From positions 1-38,235 of the forward strand of contig CAKZWQ010000010.1 of the NCBI GenBank assembly GCA_937921935.1: DNA of 38,235 nt, written 5' to 3'. This document shows, one piece after another, positions 1 through 7,774 of this stretch (position 1 is the first letter of the stretch; the number at the start of each line of letters is the position of its first letter). Position numbers and translations under genes: made by a program. The notes beneath the pieces are model-generated. The model was not told where the DNA came from. It was given only the letters and a program-made list of their open reading frames with translations, and ran no database searches. The stretch is from an uncultured Gammaproteobacteria bacterium. GTDB taxonomy: Bacteria; Pseudomonadota; Gammaproteobacteria; Steroidobacterales; GCA-2729495.

Positions 1-17
1 GCCAAAAGCGGACGTTC
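1..17 (+). repeat. Partial copy of palindromic repeat end, cut by window edge
   Basis: The first bases (GCCAAAAGCGGACGTTC) match the right half of the palindromic end seen at 541-570, 1281-1308 and 3002-3030: a GGCC centre, an A-rich stretch, then CGGAC and TTC. The rest of the element would lie left of the window. It ends just before the stop of the AhpD-like gene. Confidence 0.5.
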
Positions 18-22
18 GCATA

Positions 23-244
23 TCAGCCTCCAATCGCTGACTCGCCAAGAAGTTCACGGGCTTTCTTGCGAATCGCTTTCTCTGCTCCGCTATTGACCAT
101 CAAGCCGACTTCGACAGCGGCGGCAACTTCGTCGCGATCAATGCCTAATTCGTCGCACTTGGCCAGGTGATAGTCCATGCATGGATGGCAATTTGCTGCC
201 GCTGCTGCACCCATCGCTACAAGCTCTTTAGTTTGTTTATCCAC
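23..244 (-). CDS. AhpD-like / carboxymuconolactone decarboxylase family protein
   Basis: Encodes about 73 residues of the small AhpD/CMD fold. The key feature is NCHPCMDYHLAKC: a CxxC pair followed by a His, the redox-active signature of AhpD-like thiol proteins. In the family this supports peroxidase-linked or disulfide-exchange chemistry in the cytoplasm; the substrate here is unknown. The longest frame begins at 289, but I prefer a GTG at 244. It has GAGG six bases upstream and gives the usual N-terminus (VDKQTKELVAMGA). This start also avoids overlap with the small gene just upstream, whose stop lies 14 bases before the GTG. The two genes are probably one transcript. At this length the protein is a minimal single-domain member, likely oligomeric. 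Confidence 0.85.
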   Translation of the reverse strand: MDKQTKELVAMGAAAAANCHPCMDYHLAKCDELGIDRDEVAAAVEVGLMVNSGAEKAIRKKARELLGESAIGG

Positions 245-258
245 GTTCAACCTCGCAT

Positions 259-420
259 CTAACCCACAACGTGCAGGCCGTGATCGCATCCGAATAGATA
301 GTGGCAGATCGGTATTACATCGTGAAAAGTGCAGGATGATGCAAAAAATAAGACCACGAACGCGAGTGAGAAGATGATCGGCCTGTGATGCCTTTCTATC
401 GATGCGTTAAGTAGATTCAT
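259..420 (-). CDS. Small Cys/His-rich lipoprotein (53 aa), upstream partner of AhpD-like gene
   Basis: A short gene I translated by hand from the minus strand: ATG at 420, TAG at 261-259, 53 residues. The first 13 residues are basic (IERHHRP). Then comes a hydrophobic stretch (IIFSLAFVVLFFASS) ending in a lipobox-like FASSC, with Cys30 as the possible lipidated residue. The mature part is only about 24 residues and carries two more cysteines (39 and 45) and several histidines: CTFHDVIPICHYLFGCDHGL. A purine-rich GAGAAGAGAGTGAAG precedes the ATG. The stop is 14 bases before the GTG of the AhpD-like gene, so the two look co-transcribed. I do not recognise the family. The Cys/His spacing suggests metal binding or thiol chemistry at the membrane, which is inference. 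It could instead be a short anchored membrane peptide. Confidence 0.6.
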   Translation of the reverse strand: MNLLNASIERHHRPIIFSLAFVVLFFASSCTFHDVIPICHYLFGCDHGLHVVG

Positions 421-540
421 TGTCTTCACTCTCTTCTCAAGTCTGACAGTGTTCTAATATCCGTTCCGAATACGGGTCCGCAATTCGGGATTTCCGAAAC
501 TGGCAGCGTGAATCAGGGTCGCCAAAGAACGCTTAGCCCT

Positions 541-570
541 CATGTCCGCTTTTGGCCAAAGGCGGACATG
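541..570. repeat. Near-perfect 30-nt palindrome, repeat-family member
   Basis: The two 9-nt arms CATGTCCGC and GCGGACATG are perfectly complementary and surround a TTTTGGCCAAAG centre; the whole 30 nt has one mismatched pair. The core is shared with 1281-1308 and, more loosely, with 3002-3030 and 1-17. The 42-nt arm found at the two fuller copies is not recognisable beside this one, so it may be a solo palindrome. It sits between two genes transcribed leftward. Confidence 0.65.
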
Positions 571-579
571 AAGGCTGAG

Positions 580-607
580 GGGGTGCCCCGCTAAAAGCGA
601 GGCCCCC
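580..607 (-). terminator. GC-rich hairpin downstream of the 630-1154 gene
   Basis: A stem with arms around GGGGTGCCCCGC and GCGAGGCCCC, an A-rich loop and two internal mismatches lies about 25 bases beyond the stop of the secreted-protein gene. No T-run follows on the minus strand, so intrinsic termination is uncertain. Confidence 0.25.
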
Positions 608-629
608 GCCGCTTGATTAGTTCAGCTAA

Positions 630-1154
630 CTACCTGCCCCGATTTTCCAACGGCACCATGATGTGAGCGTAAGGAGTGTCAGGCCACATGACCCATGGCC
701 CGCCATTCAAATGGTCCGTCGATATATTTTTCAAAAGGCTGAGGTCCGGATTAAGGATCATCAAATGAGCACCCAGATCGGTAACCCAATCATCCGGTCC
801 TGTAGGTTCAGTCGCATAGGGATCGGCGTTGCTAACTGGCGTATCGCCCTGAAGCATATATGCAAACCCGATTTCCGTGTATGTAGGATCTTCTTTCTTG
901 GTATAAGCCTTAAGAAAATTAATCCATGCATCGTCGACGCACCAAGGGTCGTTGCCATCTGTATCGGGTCGATCCGGCAAACATGTCCACCCATTCGAGC
1001 CTTCCCGGATAACATTGAAATCCCAATCCATTAACTGCGCATCGGCAGAGATGGATTCCGGCGCCGCAGACATTGCACTGGCGATCCTATCGTCTGCCAG
1101 GGAATTACTAGCGAGAAATCCAAGGATCAAACTGAGATAAAGCAAGCTCTTCAT
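630..1154 (-). CDS. Secreted protein of unknown function (174 aa)
   Basis: Residues 1-20 form a clear Sec signal peptide (MKSLLYLSLILGFLASNSLA), so the protein is exported. The mature part is acidic and rich in Trp, Asp and Pro. It has one cysteine pair (GWTCLPDRPDTDGNDPWCVDD) that could form a disulfide, and several conserved-looking aromatic blocks such as MDWDFNVIREGSNGW and GGPWVMWPDTPYAHIM. Start: ATG at 1154 with GGGGG eight bases upstream. I do not recognise a named domain. The compact Trp/Asp blocks look like a ligand-binding or small-enzyme fold rather than a structural repeat. It stands alone between two repeat elements. Base composition over 290-1450 looks less GC-rich than the rest of the window, in keeping with an accessory locus. 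Confidence 0.75.
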   Translation of the reverse strand: MKSLLYLSLILGFLASNSLADDRIASAMSAAPESISADAQLMDWDFNVIREGSNGWTCLPDRPDTDGNDPWCVDDAWINFLKAYTKKEDPTYTEIGFAYMLQGDTPVSNADPYATEPTGPDDWVTDLGAHLMILNPDLSLLKNISTDHLNGGPWVMWPDTPYAHIMVPLENRGR

Positions 1155-1276
1155 TTTATTACCCCCGCTAAAAGGAGAATCCGCGTTGGTCTCTCCGAGC
1201 TTCGACTATACGCCCACTCGGTTCCGGTGTGTCAGTGACGATCCATCGCTCGTACGAAGGCCTGAATTTCCCTACT

Positions 1277-1392
1277 GAACGTCCCCTTTCGGCCAGAAGC
1301 GGACATTCCGGCACTGAAACTGAATGCCTGCTTTTGAAGGGCAAGCCAAGACATCAGCTTGGAAGCTTGATTTCGCTAGATTCTAAAGTCTG
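1277..1392 (-). repeat. Dispersed repeat, copy A (inverted relative to copy B)
   Basis: Read on the minus strand, this begins with a 42-nt block (1391-1350) that matches 38 of 42 bases of 2916-2957. A less conserved stretch of equal length follows, sharing AAAGCAG at the same place. It ends in the GTCC...GGCC...GGAC palindrome at 1281-1308. From the end of the 42-nt block to the GGCC centre is 59 nt here and 60 nt in copy B, so these are two copies of one unit of about 115 nt. The copies point away from each other, with the 42-nt ends facing the chelatase-like gene. Confidence 0.75.
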
Positions 1393-1453
1393 ACGCACAG
1401 CCGGGCCGCATATGAACGGTGCCGCCTGATTCGATTCAATTACATGGTTCTGC

Positions 1454-2701
1454 CTACTGGCCAGCCACGAACTGCTCATCAGCCATCGCTGCGTCGATCC
1501 GTTCCTTGAGCACGGTGATGAACTGCGGATCGTTGCCGAGTGCGCCCATATTCACGATCGGAAAATTCTCGGGCGCCTCCGCCTTGTAGACCAAAGCGGG
1601 AATATCATACAGCGCATGCATGCCCGGCGCGGAAATCGTGTAAGACATGAACAGTAACTTATCGATTCCGTTGGTCAGCATCTGTTCGACTACCGGCGCG
1701 GGCTTCGGATTCTTGAACGACATCCAGGCCTTGGCCAGGTTCCCGCTTGGATAGCCGTCCGCTTCCAGCGCATCGAGTATCCGGTCGCCAAACAGTGCTT
1801 CCTGCTCAGTCTGCAGGGGCCAAATCTCATCCCACTCGTCCGGCTGACCGTGCGCGACCAGCAGTATGCCGGTCCTGGCCTTGTCTGTTTCGCCACGCAG
1901 GTGGTTCGAACGATCGACGATCATCCGGTACACGGGCACGGAATCCCAGATCGGTGCGGTGAATTTTGTCTCGACACCGAAGGATTCCGGATCGACTTCG
2001 TTAACCTGGTGTTCGCCTTCCTCGGTATGACTGGATGTCGTGACGAAGACTTCGGCTACGATGATGCGGCTGGCCCCGTCGTTCAGCGCGTTGATCACGG
2101 CCGCGGGTACGCGCGGGTTGTCGTCCAGAAAGCCCATATAGAACTTTGTGCCCAAGTCGCCCTCAAGCCGGTAGGCCAACTCCAGGCTCAGCATCATTGC
2201 CATCGACTCATCTCGGTGGCTGCTCTTACCAACCGCGAGGTAGTGGTCGCGCAGGGACTTCAGGAAAAAGGGCCGTGCCATGTAAGGCAGGAACGGTATA
2301 TCCTGTTCCTCGAATTCGTTCATCTGGTTGATCCAGCTGATGGGGTCGTACAGAGGTGGCTCACCGTGGGTCAGGTAGACCACAGCGGTGTGGCCTGCGC
2401 CAGGATCGCTTTTCTCCCGGGTCAGTTCCGGGATCGGCCGATAATCCTCACGATCGAAGACTACGGCGGTCATGATGTACCAGCCAGCCGCGAAAGCAGC
2501 GCAAAACGCAGCGACCGCAATGAATCGGCGGGTGCCCGAAAACCAACGCGCTAGCATGACGATTAGCGCAAACAGCAGCGCGAGCGAGCCAGTCAGATAG
2601 ATGTTCATGCGTAATGGCTCGCTGACCATGTACTGCACGTAGGTCGCGCCCATGAGCAGTGCTATGGCGAGGGCGATCGTCCAGCGGCCAATTGTGTTCA
2701 T
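1454..2701 (-). CDS. Membrane-anchored chelatase-superfamily protein (ferrochelatase/CbiX-like)
   Basis: A 415-residue protein with three hydrophobic segments at about residues 8-26, 34-52 and 59-82, then a soluble domain of about 310 residues. That domain has the two-lobe layout of type II chelatases: TAVVYLTHGEPPLYDP opens the first lobe and TGILLVAHGQPDEWDE the second. Each has the HG-plus-acidic signature of ferrochelatase/CbiX proteins, which insert metal into tetrapyrroles. Later PAPVVEQMLTNGIDKLLFMSY resembles the core around the second binding region. Family chelatases are usually soluble and cytoplasmic or peripheral; a triple N-terminal anchor is unusual. Whether the domain faces cytoplasm or periplasm cannot be read safely. 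No haem, cobalamin or sirohaem gene is nearby. Start: ATG at 2701 with a modest GGGA eight bases upstream. The gene sits between two inverted repeat copies. Confidence 0.75.
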   Translation of the reverse strand: MNTIGRWTIALAIALLMGATYVQYMVSEPLRMNIYLTGSLALLFALIVMLARWFSGTRRFIAVAAFCAAFAAGWYIMTAVVFDREDYRPIPELTREKSDPGAGHTAVVYLTHGEPPLYDPISWINQMNEFEEQDIPFLPYMARPFFLKSLRDHYLAVGKSSHRDESMAMMLSLELAYRLEGDLGTKFYMGFLDDNPRVPAAVINALNDGASRIIVAEVFVTTSSHTEEGEHQVNEVDPESFGVETKFTAPIWDSVPVYRMIVDRSNHLRGETDKARTGILLVAHGQPDEWDEIWPLQTEQEALFGDRILDALEADGYPSGNLAKAWMSFKNPKPAPVVEQMLTNGIDKLLFMSYTISAPGMHALYDIPALVYKAEAPENFPIVNMGALGNDPQFITVLKERIDAAMADEQFVAGQ

Positions 2702-2915
2702 AGCGAAATTCCCGGGGGAGATGTCTTGGTTTTGTTCTGCCGGCCCGATTCTACGGCCTGGGTGGCTAGCTGCTCAGTAAGTATTTGCCGATGGAGTTGC
2801 CGAAAAAAGACAAGGATGCCGCCACCTGCGGCCCTCTAAAAGCACTTTGTCAGGCAAATAACATGGTGAGCATCGGGAATCTTTTCGCCACCTGGCCGAA
2901 ACCCCTCGCATCGTG
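2702..2915. other. Intergenic stretch upstream of the chelatase-like gene, no gene seen
   Basis: Together with copy B of the repeat this is a 361-base gap between two minus-strand genes. It should contain the promoter of the chelatase-like gene. The only structure I see outside the repeat is an 8-bp inverted pair, TATTTGCC at 2782-2789 and GGCAAATA at 2853-2860, which may be chance. Confidence 0.4.
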
Positions 2916-3031
2916 AGACTCTAGAATCTACCGAAACCAAGCTCCCAAGCTGATGTCATACGTAGCTGCTCCAAAGCAGATACTGTGGAACAAATGCGTA
3001 ACGTCGGCCTTGGGGCCAAAGCGGTCATTCT
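2916..3031 (+). repeat. Dispersed repeat, copy B
   Basis: Plus-strand copy of the unit described at 1277-1392. The 42-nt block is at 2916-2957 and contains the small palindrome TAGAATCTA and the words CCAAGCTGATGTC. The palindromic end is at 3002-3030, where the GTC/GAC arms are more diverged (GCGGTCATTC in place of GCGGACATTC). It ends about 30 bases short of the stop of the M28 peptidase gene. Confidence 0.75.
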
Positions 3032-3062
3032 ACGCAGATGCGCATTTTCTGGTGGGAGTTGG

Positions 3063-4664
3063 CTACCGACCAGACTGCTTCTTGGGAATCATCTCGTCAC
3101 TGGGCGTCGCGTCGATCTGCTCCAGAATATAAGCATAAGCTCGGGTTGCCCGCTCAAGTCCATGGGCATGCACCGTATCCGGTAGATCGCCATCGGAATG
3201 GAACCAGGAATTCGAATCGAGCATCTGCACCACCGGTGTACCCGCCTTGAAGAAATCATAAGCATCGCCGCTGGGCAGGCGTTCCATCATGCTGTTCACG
3301 ACCAGACCGTAGCGATCAATGGCCTCCCGGTAGATGCCTTTAAGCACCTCATTGTTATTAGAGACGGTCCAGGCCCGGGTGCCCTGGCTGGTGGAGGTCA
3401 TCAACTGCCCGGGCAGCACGAAGCGCTCGAACTTCAGGGGGCCACGATAGTCCGTCATGACGGAAGAAGGGTGTTCTATGTTGAAGGCCAGCAAGGTGTC
3501 ATTGAGTATATCTGCATGGTTTTCCACGAAGCTGCGCGCGCCGTCGGAAAATTCGTGATGGGCGCTGGTGCCAAGGAAAATCAGGTTGCGGTTCGGCGGA
3601 TTACGGGAAGGGTCTGAAAAAAACTTCGCCAGGGCCAGCAGAGAAGCCATGCCACCGGCATTGTCGTTGGCTGACTCAAAGTAACCATCGAGATGCGCGA
3701 GGATCACGACGTTCTCCGCCGTGGTGCCCGCCACCACACCCATGATGTTCTTTCCCTGCCAGGACTCGCTGACCTCGGCCTGGATATCCAGGCGGACCCG
3801 CAGCGGACTGTCGATGCCGGCGGCTACCATGGCCTCCTCGAGGAAGCGCCCGTCATCCCCGCCGAGGACGAAACAGGGCACGCCGGGCGGACCCATGCGT
3901 TCCAGCGCGAATTGATTATTACCCGGCGTGTCCAGCAGGGTGATCACCCCGACGGCGCCCGCCTCGATGATGCCCTCGATATAACCCCGGGCGCTTTGGA
4001 AGAAGGGATCGGACTGCAGCACGGAACGAACCACCGCGATCTTGCCCTTGATATCGCGATCCATCAGGTCAATGGCGTGGCCGCGGCCGACAAAAATCAG
4101 TTCGCCGACCAGGCCATCCACGGCGAGTGCGCCTTCGCCGAGTTGCAGAGCCGGAAAGGCTGTCTCCAATGCCAGGTCCGTGGTGCCCTCCCCGTAGGCC
4201 GGGTCACCCAGCAGGGTCACCTGCCAGCTGTGCGGCCACCACTGGGGCCCGCCGATGACCGGTTCAGACCGAACCTCTTCCAGACCGAACTCACGAAAAC
4301 GCTCACCCAGGTAGTCTGCTGAGGCAATTTCTGCCGCACTGCCTGCGATGCGCCCCCAGTACCGGGCGCCCGCCGGCCGGTTGGCCACCGTCAGATCCAC
4401 GATGTCCTGCAGGTAAGCGTGAATCTCCTCGCCGCGAATTGCCTGGTAGGCATCCTCTGAACTGCTCAGGCGCAGACTCAGGGGCGGGATATCCGGCTCG
4501 CTGTAGGCCTGCCGGAACTTCAGTGACTTTGCTGCCCGCTTGGCTGGCAGATCCAGGCCGAACCAGGGCTCGGCGATGGCGGCCGGTGCCACGAGGCCAA
4601 GGCTCAAGGCCAACATAAAGGCAGCATGGAGTAGCAAAGGGCGAGGGCGACGTGTCGAATGCAT
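3063..4664 (-). CDS. Secreted M28-like peptidase with PA-type insert, altered active-site pair
   Basis: A 533-residue exported protein: signal peptide 1-31 (hydrophobic LLLHAAFMLALSLGLVAPAA, cleavage near AIA), a PA-like insert at about 160-295, then the M28 zinc aminopeptidase core. The first ligands are present: HLD at 324-326 and Asp334 in SANDNAGG. The last is also present: His489 in WFHSDGDLPDT. At the usual catalytic Glu-Glu, however, the sequence reads TSAHHEFSDGARSF: aligned through GARSF, the pair is His369-His370, with Glu371 next. The following acidic ligand is Glu397 in FNIEHP rather than Asp. It may therefore be a divergent enzyme or a non-catalytic binding protein. Its ATG shares one base with the stop of the upstream cytochrome gene (TGATG), so translation is likely coupled. 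Confidence 0.8.
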   Translation of the reverse strand: MHSTRRPRPLLLHAAFMLALSLGLVAPAAIAEPWFGLDLPAKRAAKSLKFRQAYSEPDIPPLSLRLSSSEDAYQAIRGEEIHAYLQDIVDLTVANRPAGARYWGRIAGSAAEIASADYLGERFREFGLEEVRSEPVIGGPQWWPHSWQVTLLGDPAYGEGTTDLALETAFPALQLGEGALAVDGLVGELIFVGRGHAIDLMDRDIKGKIAVVRSVLQSDPFFQSARGYIEGIIEAGAVGVITLLDTPGNNQFALERMGPPGVPCFVLGGDDGRFLEEAMVAAGIDSPLRVRLDIQAEVSESWQGKNIMGVVAGTTAENVVILAHLDGYFESANDNAGGMASLLALAKFFSDPSRNPPNRNLIFLGTSAHHEFSDGARSFVENHADILNDTLLAFNIEHPSSVMTDYRGPLKFERFVLPGQLMTSTSQGTRAWTVSNNNEVLKGIYREAIDRYGLVVNSMMERLPSGDAYDFFKAGTPVVQMLDSNSWFHSDGDLPDTVHAHGLERATRAYAYILEQIDATPSDEMIPKKQSGR

Positions 4665-7612
4665 CAGAAAGTCCTCAGGTACTCAATCACCGCATCGATA
4701 TCCGCGTCCGTCAACGGCAGGTAATTGACCTCGGCCATATAGGCGACTGCGTCGCGCAGTTCGTGGAACTGGCCGTTGTGAAAAAACAGGGCGTTGTCCC
4801 AGACGTTGACCAGGGACGCGGCCTTGAATTTGCCGGCGGGGCGTTCGGGCCGGGGCGTCGCCTTCAGGTAATTAAAGACCACATCGTCTGCAGTGAAAGC
4901 CCGGTCGCCGACCACGGCCTTGAACACCGGACCCTGGATCGGGTCCGCGCCGAACAGGGACAGGAAAGCATCCCCCATGGAAGCGCCTGCATAGTCCGTC
5001 CGCGTGCCGACACCGTGCAGGCGCGGTTCTCCGTTGGCGCCGCCGTAAGGCTTTGCCGCAGATGCACTTGCCTGCAGCTCCTGGGCAGAAGACAGATGGC
5101 ACTCGGCGCAGTACTCCGTGAACAGGGTTTCACCCCGCGCGACCAGGGCCGGATCTGTTACGGGTGCCTGCAGCCGGGGAATCCCCCATGCGACATAGCG
5201 CGCCATGGCATCGAGATCCGGCTCACCCAGGCCGGTACCGCCCAGGCGTTCCCGGTGAACCACTGCCACAAACTCATGGGCATCGTGGTGCGTTGCACTG
5301 GCATGTAACCAGCCCCGCCCACCGACACCGCCGCGCAGGCTGGGGGTACGGCGTTCGCCCTCCACCGTGACCCACATGGAACCATCCATGCCGCCGCGTG
5401 GATGGCAGTTGTTGCAGGAACCTTCCCGGTGCGAACTCAGTTGCGGCAGCTTGTCGGGATTCGCGGAACTGAACAGGATCCGCCCGCGTCGCATCACGGG
5501 GTCCACCGGATCGGCGTCCACGAGCGGAATCTGCCCGATTTCCCTCAGGGCCGGATAACGAGGCACGGCCCGAATGTCGCGAGTGACACGCGTGGTTGTC
5601 ACGTTAGAGGCACTGGCTTGGGGAAAGCGTTTCTTGCTGAGCCAGAAAGGCACATAGCCGGGCCGTGGCAGATCGCCGTCTCGCGCATAGGCCGAGGTGT
5701 CGATGACGGACAGAAAGGGACTGTTGTCGTAAGCGACGTAGCCGATCCTGCCGTCCGGTGTGAGAGCAATACCCAGGGGATTGTGGCCGGACAGCTCGTG
5801 GTGCCGCCGGGCGACAGAATTCCGCGTCGCGCCATCCAGTACCACCAGTTCATCGGAGGTGTAGGAGACATAGATGGTGCGCCGGCCGCCGCGTGTGTGG
5901 GCCAGGGATCGAATCTGGCCGGTCTGGAAGATACCCGTCTCGCCCGTGGGCAGAGTCGCGCCGTTCGAGGTCAGAATCCCCGGGCGCTCTGGGGCCTGTG
6001 GATAGGAATTCGGGAACTCCGCATTAGCATTGCGGTTGAAGCAGCGCTGGTACTCCAGGTCACGGTCGCGGACTTCCAGCAGCGTGTCGAGCTGACGGAT
6101 CCGGGTGCGTTCGGGCCAGCGCGTGTCAAAGGGCAGGATATTGCTGGTCGTAATCCGGCCGAGATTGCGGTTCAGGCCGGCCTTGCGCATGTCACCTTCG
6201 AAAATCAGGAAAGGCACAATCACGCTGGACGGCACCAGGGCCTCCGTACCCTGGGGATTCAGGAAGGCACCCTGCAAGGCGGTAAACGGTGCCTCCATCT
6301 GCAGCTGCTCCGGATTCCAGCGGGCAAAGAAGGGTTGCAGCTGTGTGCAGGCCGCCTTTTCGGGATTGCCCGTGTCCACGACGGTGGCCTGATCCGTCAG
6401 CAGGGAAAAATCTTTCGCGCTGTGCACACTGATCCACGCTTCGTTCGCACGCATGGGCCCGCGGGGCAAAAAATGCGCAACATAGATGGATTGCCCATCG
6501 GGTGAGACGGACAGCGCCGAGGGCCGGCGACCCACGCTGAAGGTCGCGGCGCGGGAAAACCCCTGCTCGCGATAATCGAAAGCCGTAATCGAATCACCCA
6601 CGTAGCTCGACACATACAGCCGCGAGCCGTCCGGCGACATCACCAGGTAGCGCGGTTCCCGGCCGACACCGTCCGCTTCGCCGAAGCGTTGCACCACCTG
6701 GCGCCGGGCCCGGTCCATCACCACGACCTGGTTACAACGCGGCGCGACGGTTACCGCATAGCGTCCGTCGGGGGTGATCACCATCCCCTGGGGAGCACCT
6801 GGCACGGCCAGCTCCGCGACCCGGCTGCGGCGCTGCGTATCGACGACGACCACGCGATTGCCGTCTGCATAGGGCACCCAGACTTCAGCCGCATCCGGAG
6901 TCACGGCAAGGGCCTGCGTATTGGCGGCTGCAAAACGCGTGCGCTGACCGCGCAACTGCAGACGGAATTCGATACGGCTCCCTGCCGCTTCGGTCCAGGC
7001 ACTGCCATCCGCCGTCCCGATCCCCATCACGAAGCGCGAGACACCCTCCGGGGCGACACCGCCGACAAACAATTGCGGGGCGTCCAGCGCCGGCGCCCAG
7101 AGGTCGGTACTGAGATCGTAGACGACGTAGCCGGGGCCGAGGTCGAGTAGTTCCAGCTCCAGGTTCCGCAAACCTTCGTCGGTGTCGTTGATCAGAAACC
7201 ATTCCAGCCACAGCAGATCCGGTCGTCGGGACGGCCGTTTGATTGCCACATCTGCGGACAGTCCGTCCAAGGCACCAGAAACTTTTGCGGCGCCAAACTG
7301 CGGCTGCTGTTCGACCAGGCCCGCGTCCGGATCATCTGCCGGCACGTTGACTTGCCGGAACAGGATAGGGGCGGCCGGGTCCAGGGACACATTGAAAATA
7401 TGAGTTGCCTGCCCGGATGTATCCGCAATGCGCTGAATGGCGCCGCCCGGCTGAAGATTAAGAGACGCTCCGCAGGTCGGGTCGAGAGCCGGATCCCGGG
7501 ACTGCGCCGCAGTGGCTTTGGAATCGCGCCGATCCGGGACCGAACACGCAACCAGAACGCAGAGCAAGGCCGCGAAACCAGTCGCCAGCAAATGTCGGGT
7601 CAAGCCGGACAA
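4664..7612 (-). CDS. Beta-propeller / di-haem cytochrome c lipoprotein
   Basis: With the start chosen here it has 982 residues. I prefer a TTG at 7612, preceded by GGGGGAG with five bases between, over an upstream ATG at 7834. That ATG would run antisense into the next gene and delay the signal sequence. From the TTG the protein starts with a lipoprotein signal (HLLATGFAALLCVLVACS). Residues of about 230-700 hold YVTN/YNCE-type propeller repeats (VVVVDTQRR, GMVITPDGRYAVTV, YLVMSPDGSRLYVS, ALSVSPDGQSIYVAH). Two c-type haem sites follow, CNNCH at 733-737 and CAECH at 835-839, in a MauG/di-haem peroxidase-like tail. It should sit on a membrane lipid facing the periplasm and move electrons; the substrate is unknown. 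The M28-type gene overlaps its stop by one base. Confidence 0.85.
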   Translation of the reverse strand: MSGLTRHLLATGFAALLCVLVACSVPDRRDSKATAAQSRDPALDPTCGASLNLQPGGAIQRIADTSGQATHIFNVSLDPAAPILFRQVNVPADDPDAGLVEQQPQFGAAKVSGALDGLSADVAIKRPSRRPDLLWLEWFLINDTDEGLRNLELELLDLGPGYVVYDLSTDLWAPALDAPQLFVGGVAPEGVSRFVMGIGTADGSAWTEAAGSRIEFRLQLRGQRTRFAAANTQALAVTPDAAEVWVPYADGNRVVVVDTQRRSRVAELAVPGAPQGMVITPDGRYAVTVAPRCNQVVVMDRARRQVVQRFGEADGVGREPRYLVMSPDGSRLYVSSYVGDSITAFDYREQGFSRAATFSVGRRPSALSVSPDGQSIYVAHFLPRGPMRANEAWISVHSAKDFSLLTDQATVVDTGNPEKAACTQLQPFFARWNPEQLQMEAPFTALQGAFLNPQGTEALVPSSVIVPFLIFEGDMRKAGLNRNLGRITTSNILPFDTRWPERTRIRQLDTLLEVRDRDLEYQRCFNRNANAEFPNSYPQAPERPGILTSNGATLPTGETGIFQTGQIRSLAHTRGGRRTIYVSYTSDELVVLDGATRNSVARRHHELSGHNPLGIALTPDGRIGYVAYDNSPFLSVIDTSAYARDGDLPRPGYVPFWLSKKRFPQASASNVTTTRVTRDIRAVPRYPALREIGQIPLVDADPVDPVMRRGRILFSSANPDKLPQLSSHREGSCNNCHPRGGMDGSMWVTVEGERRTPSLRGGVGGRGWLHASATHHDAHEFVAVVHRERLGGTGLGEPDLDAMARYVAWGIPRLQAPVTDPALVARGETLFTEYCAECHLSSAQELQASASAAKPYGGANGEPRLHGVGTRTDYAGASMGDAFLSLFGADPIQGPVFKAVVGDRAFTADDVVFNYLKATPRPERPAGKFKAASLVNVWDNALFFHNGQFHELRDAVAYMAEVNYLPLTDADIDAVIEYLRTF

Positions 7613-7774
7613 GTCGTCTCCCCCTTTGAGCGGTCCGGTACCAGACAAAAAGCCTGCGGACGAGCAAAATCTAACCCATGTCCTGCCGCGGATACCATCG
7701 CCCGCGAGCCTTGCTGGTAGTCTTGATCGAACCGTGGCCGCGCAGGGCCCTAGAAAAAGTATCCGGGTAAAGAC

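Noticed and set aside
586..1174. A 12-nt word CCCCGCTAAAAG at 586-597 and 1163-1174 on either side of the secreted-protein gene
   Set aside because: It is short, lies in GC-rich hairpin and ribosome-site sequence, and has no longer shared flank. Could be chance.
5402..6505. A 367-codon plus-strand frame inside the propeller/cytochrome gene
   Set aside because: It is antisense to a gene with haem motifs and repeats. Its product is rich in Arg, Gly and Gln with no domain, as expected of a shadow in GC-rich DNA.
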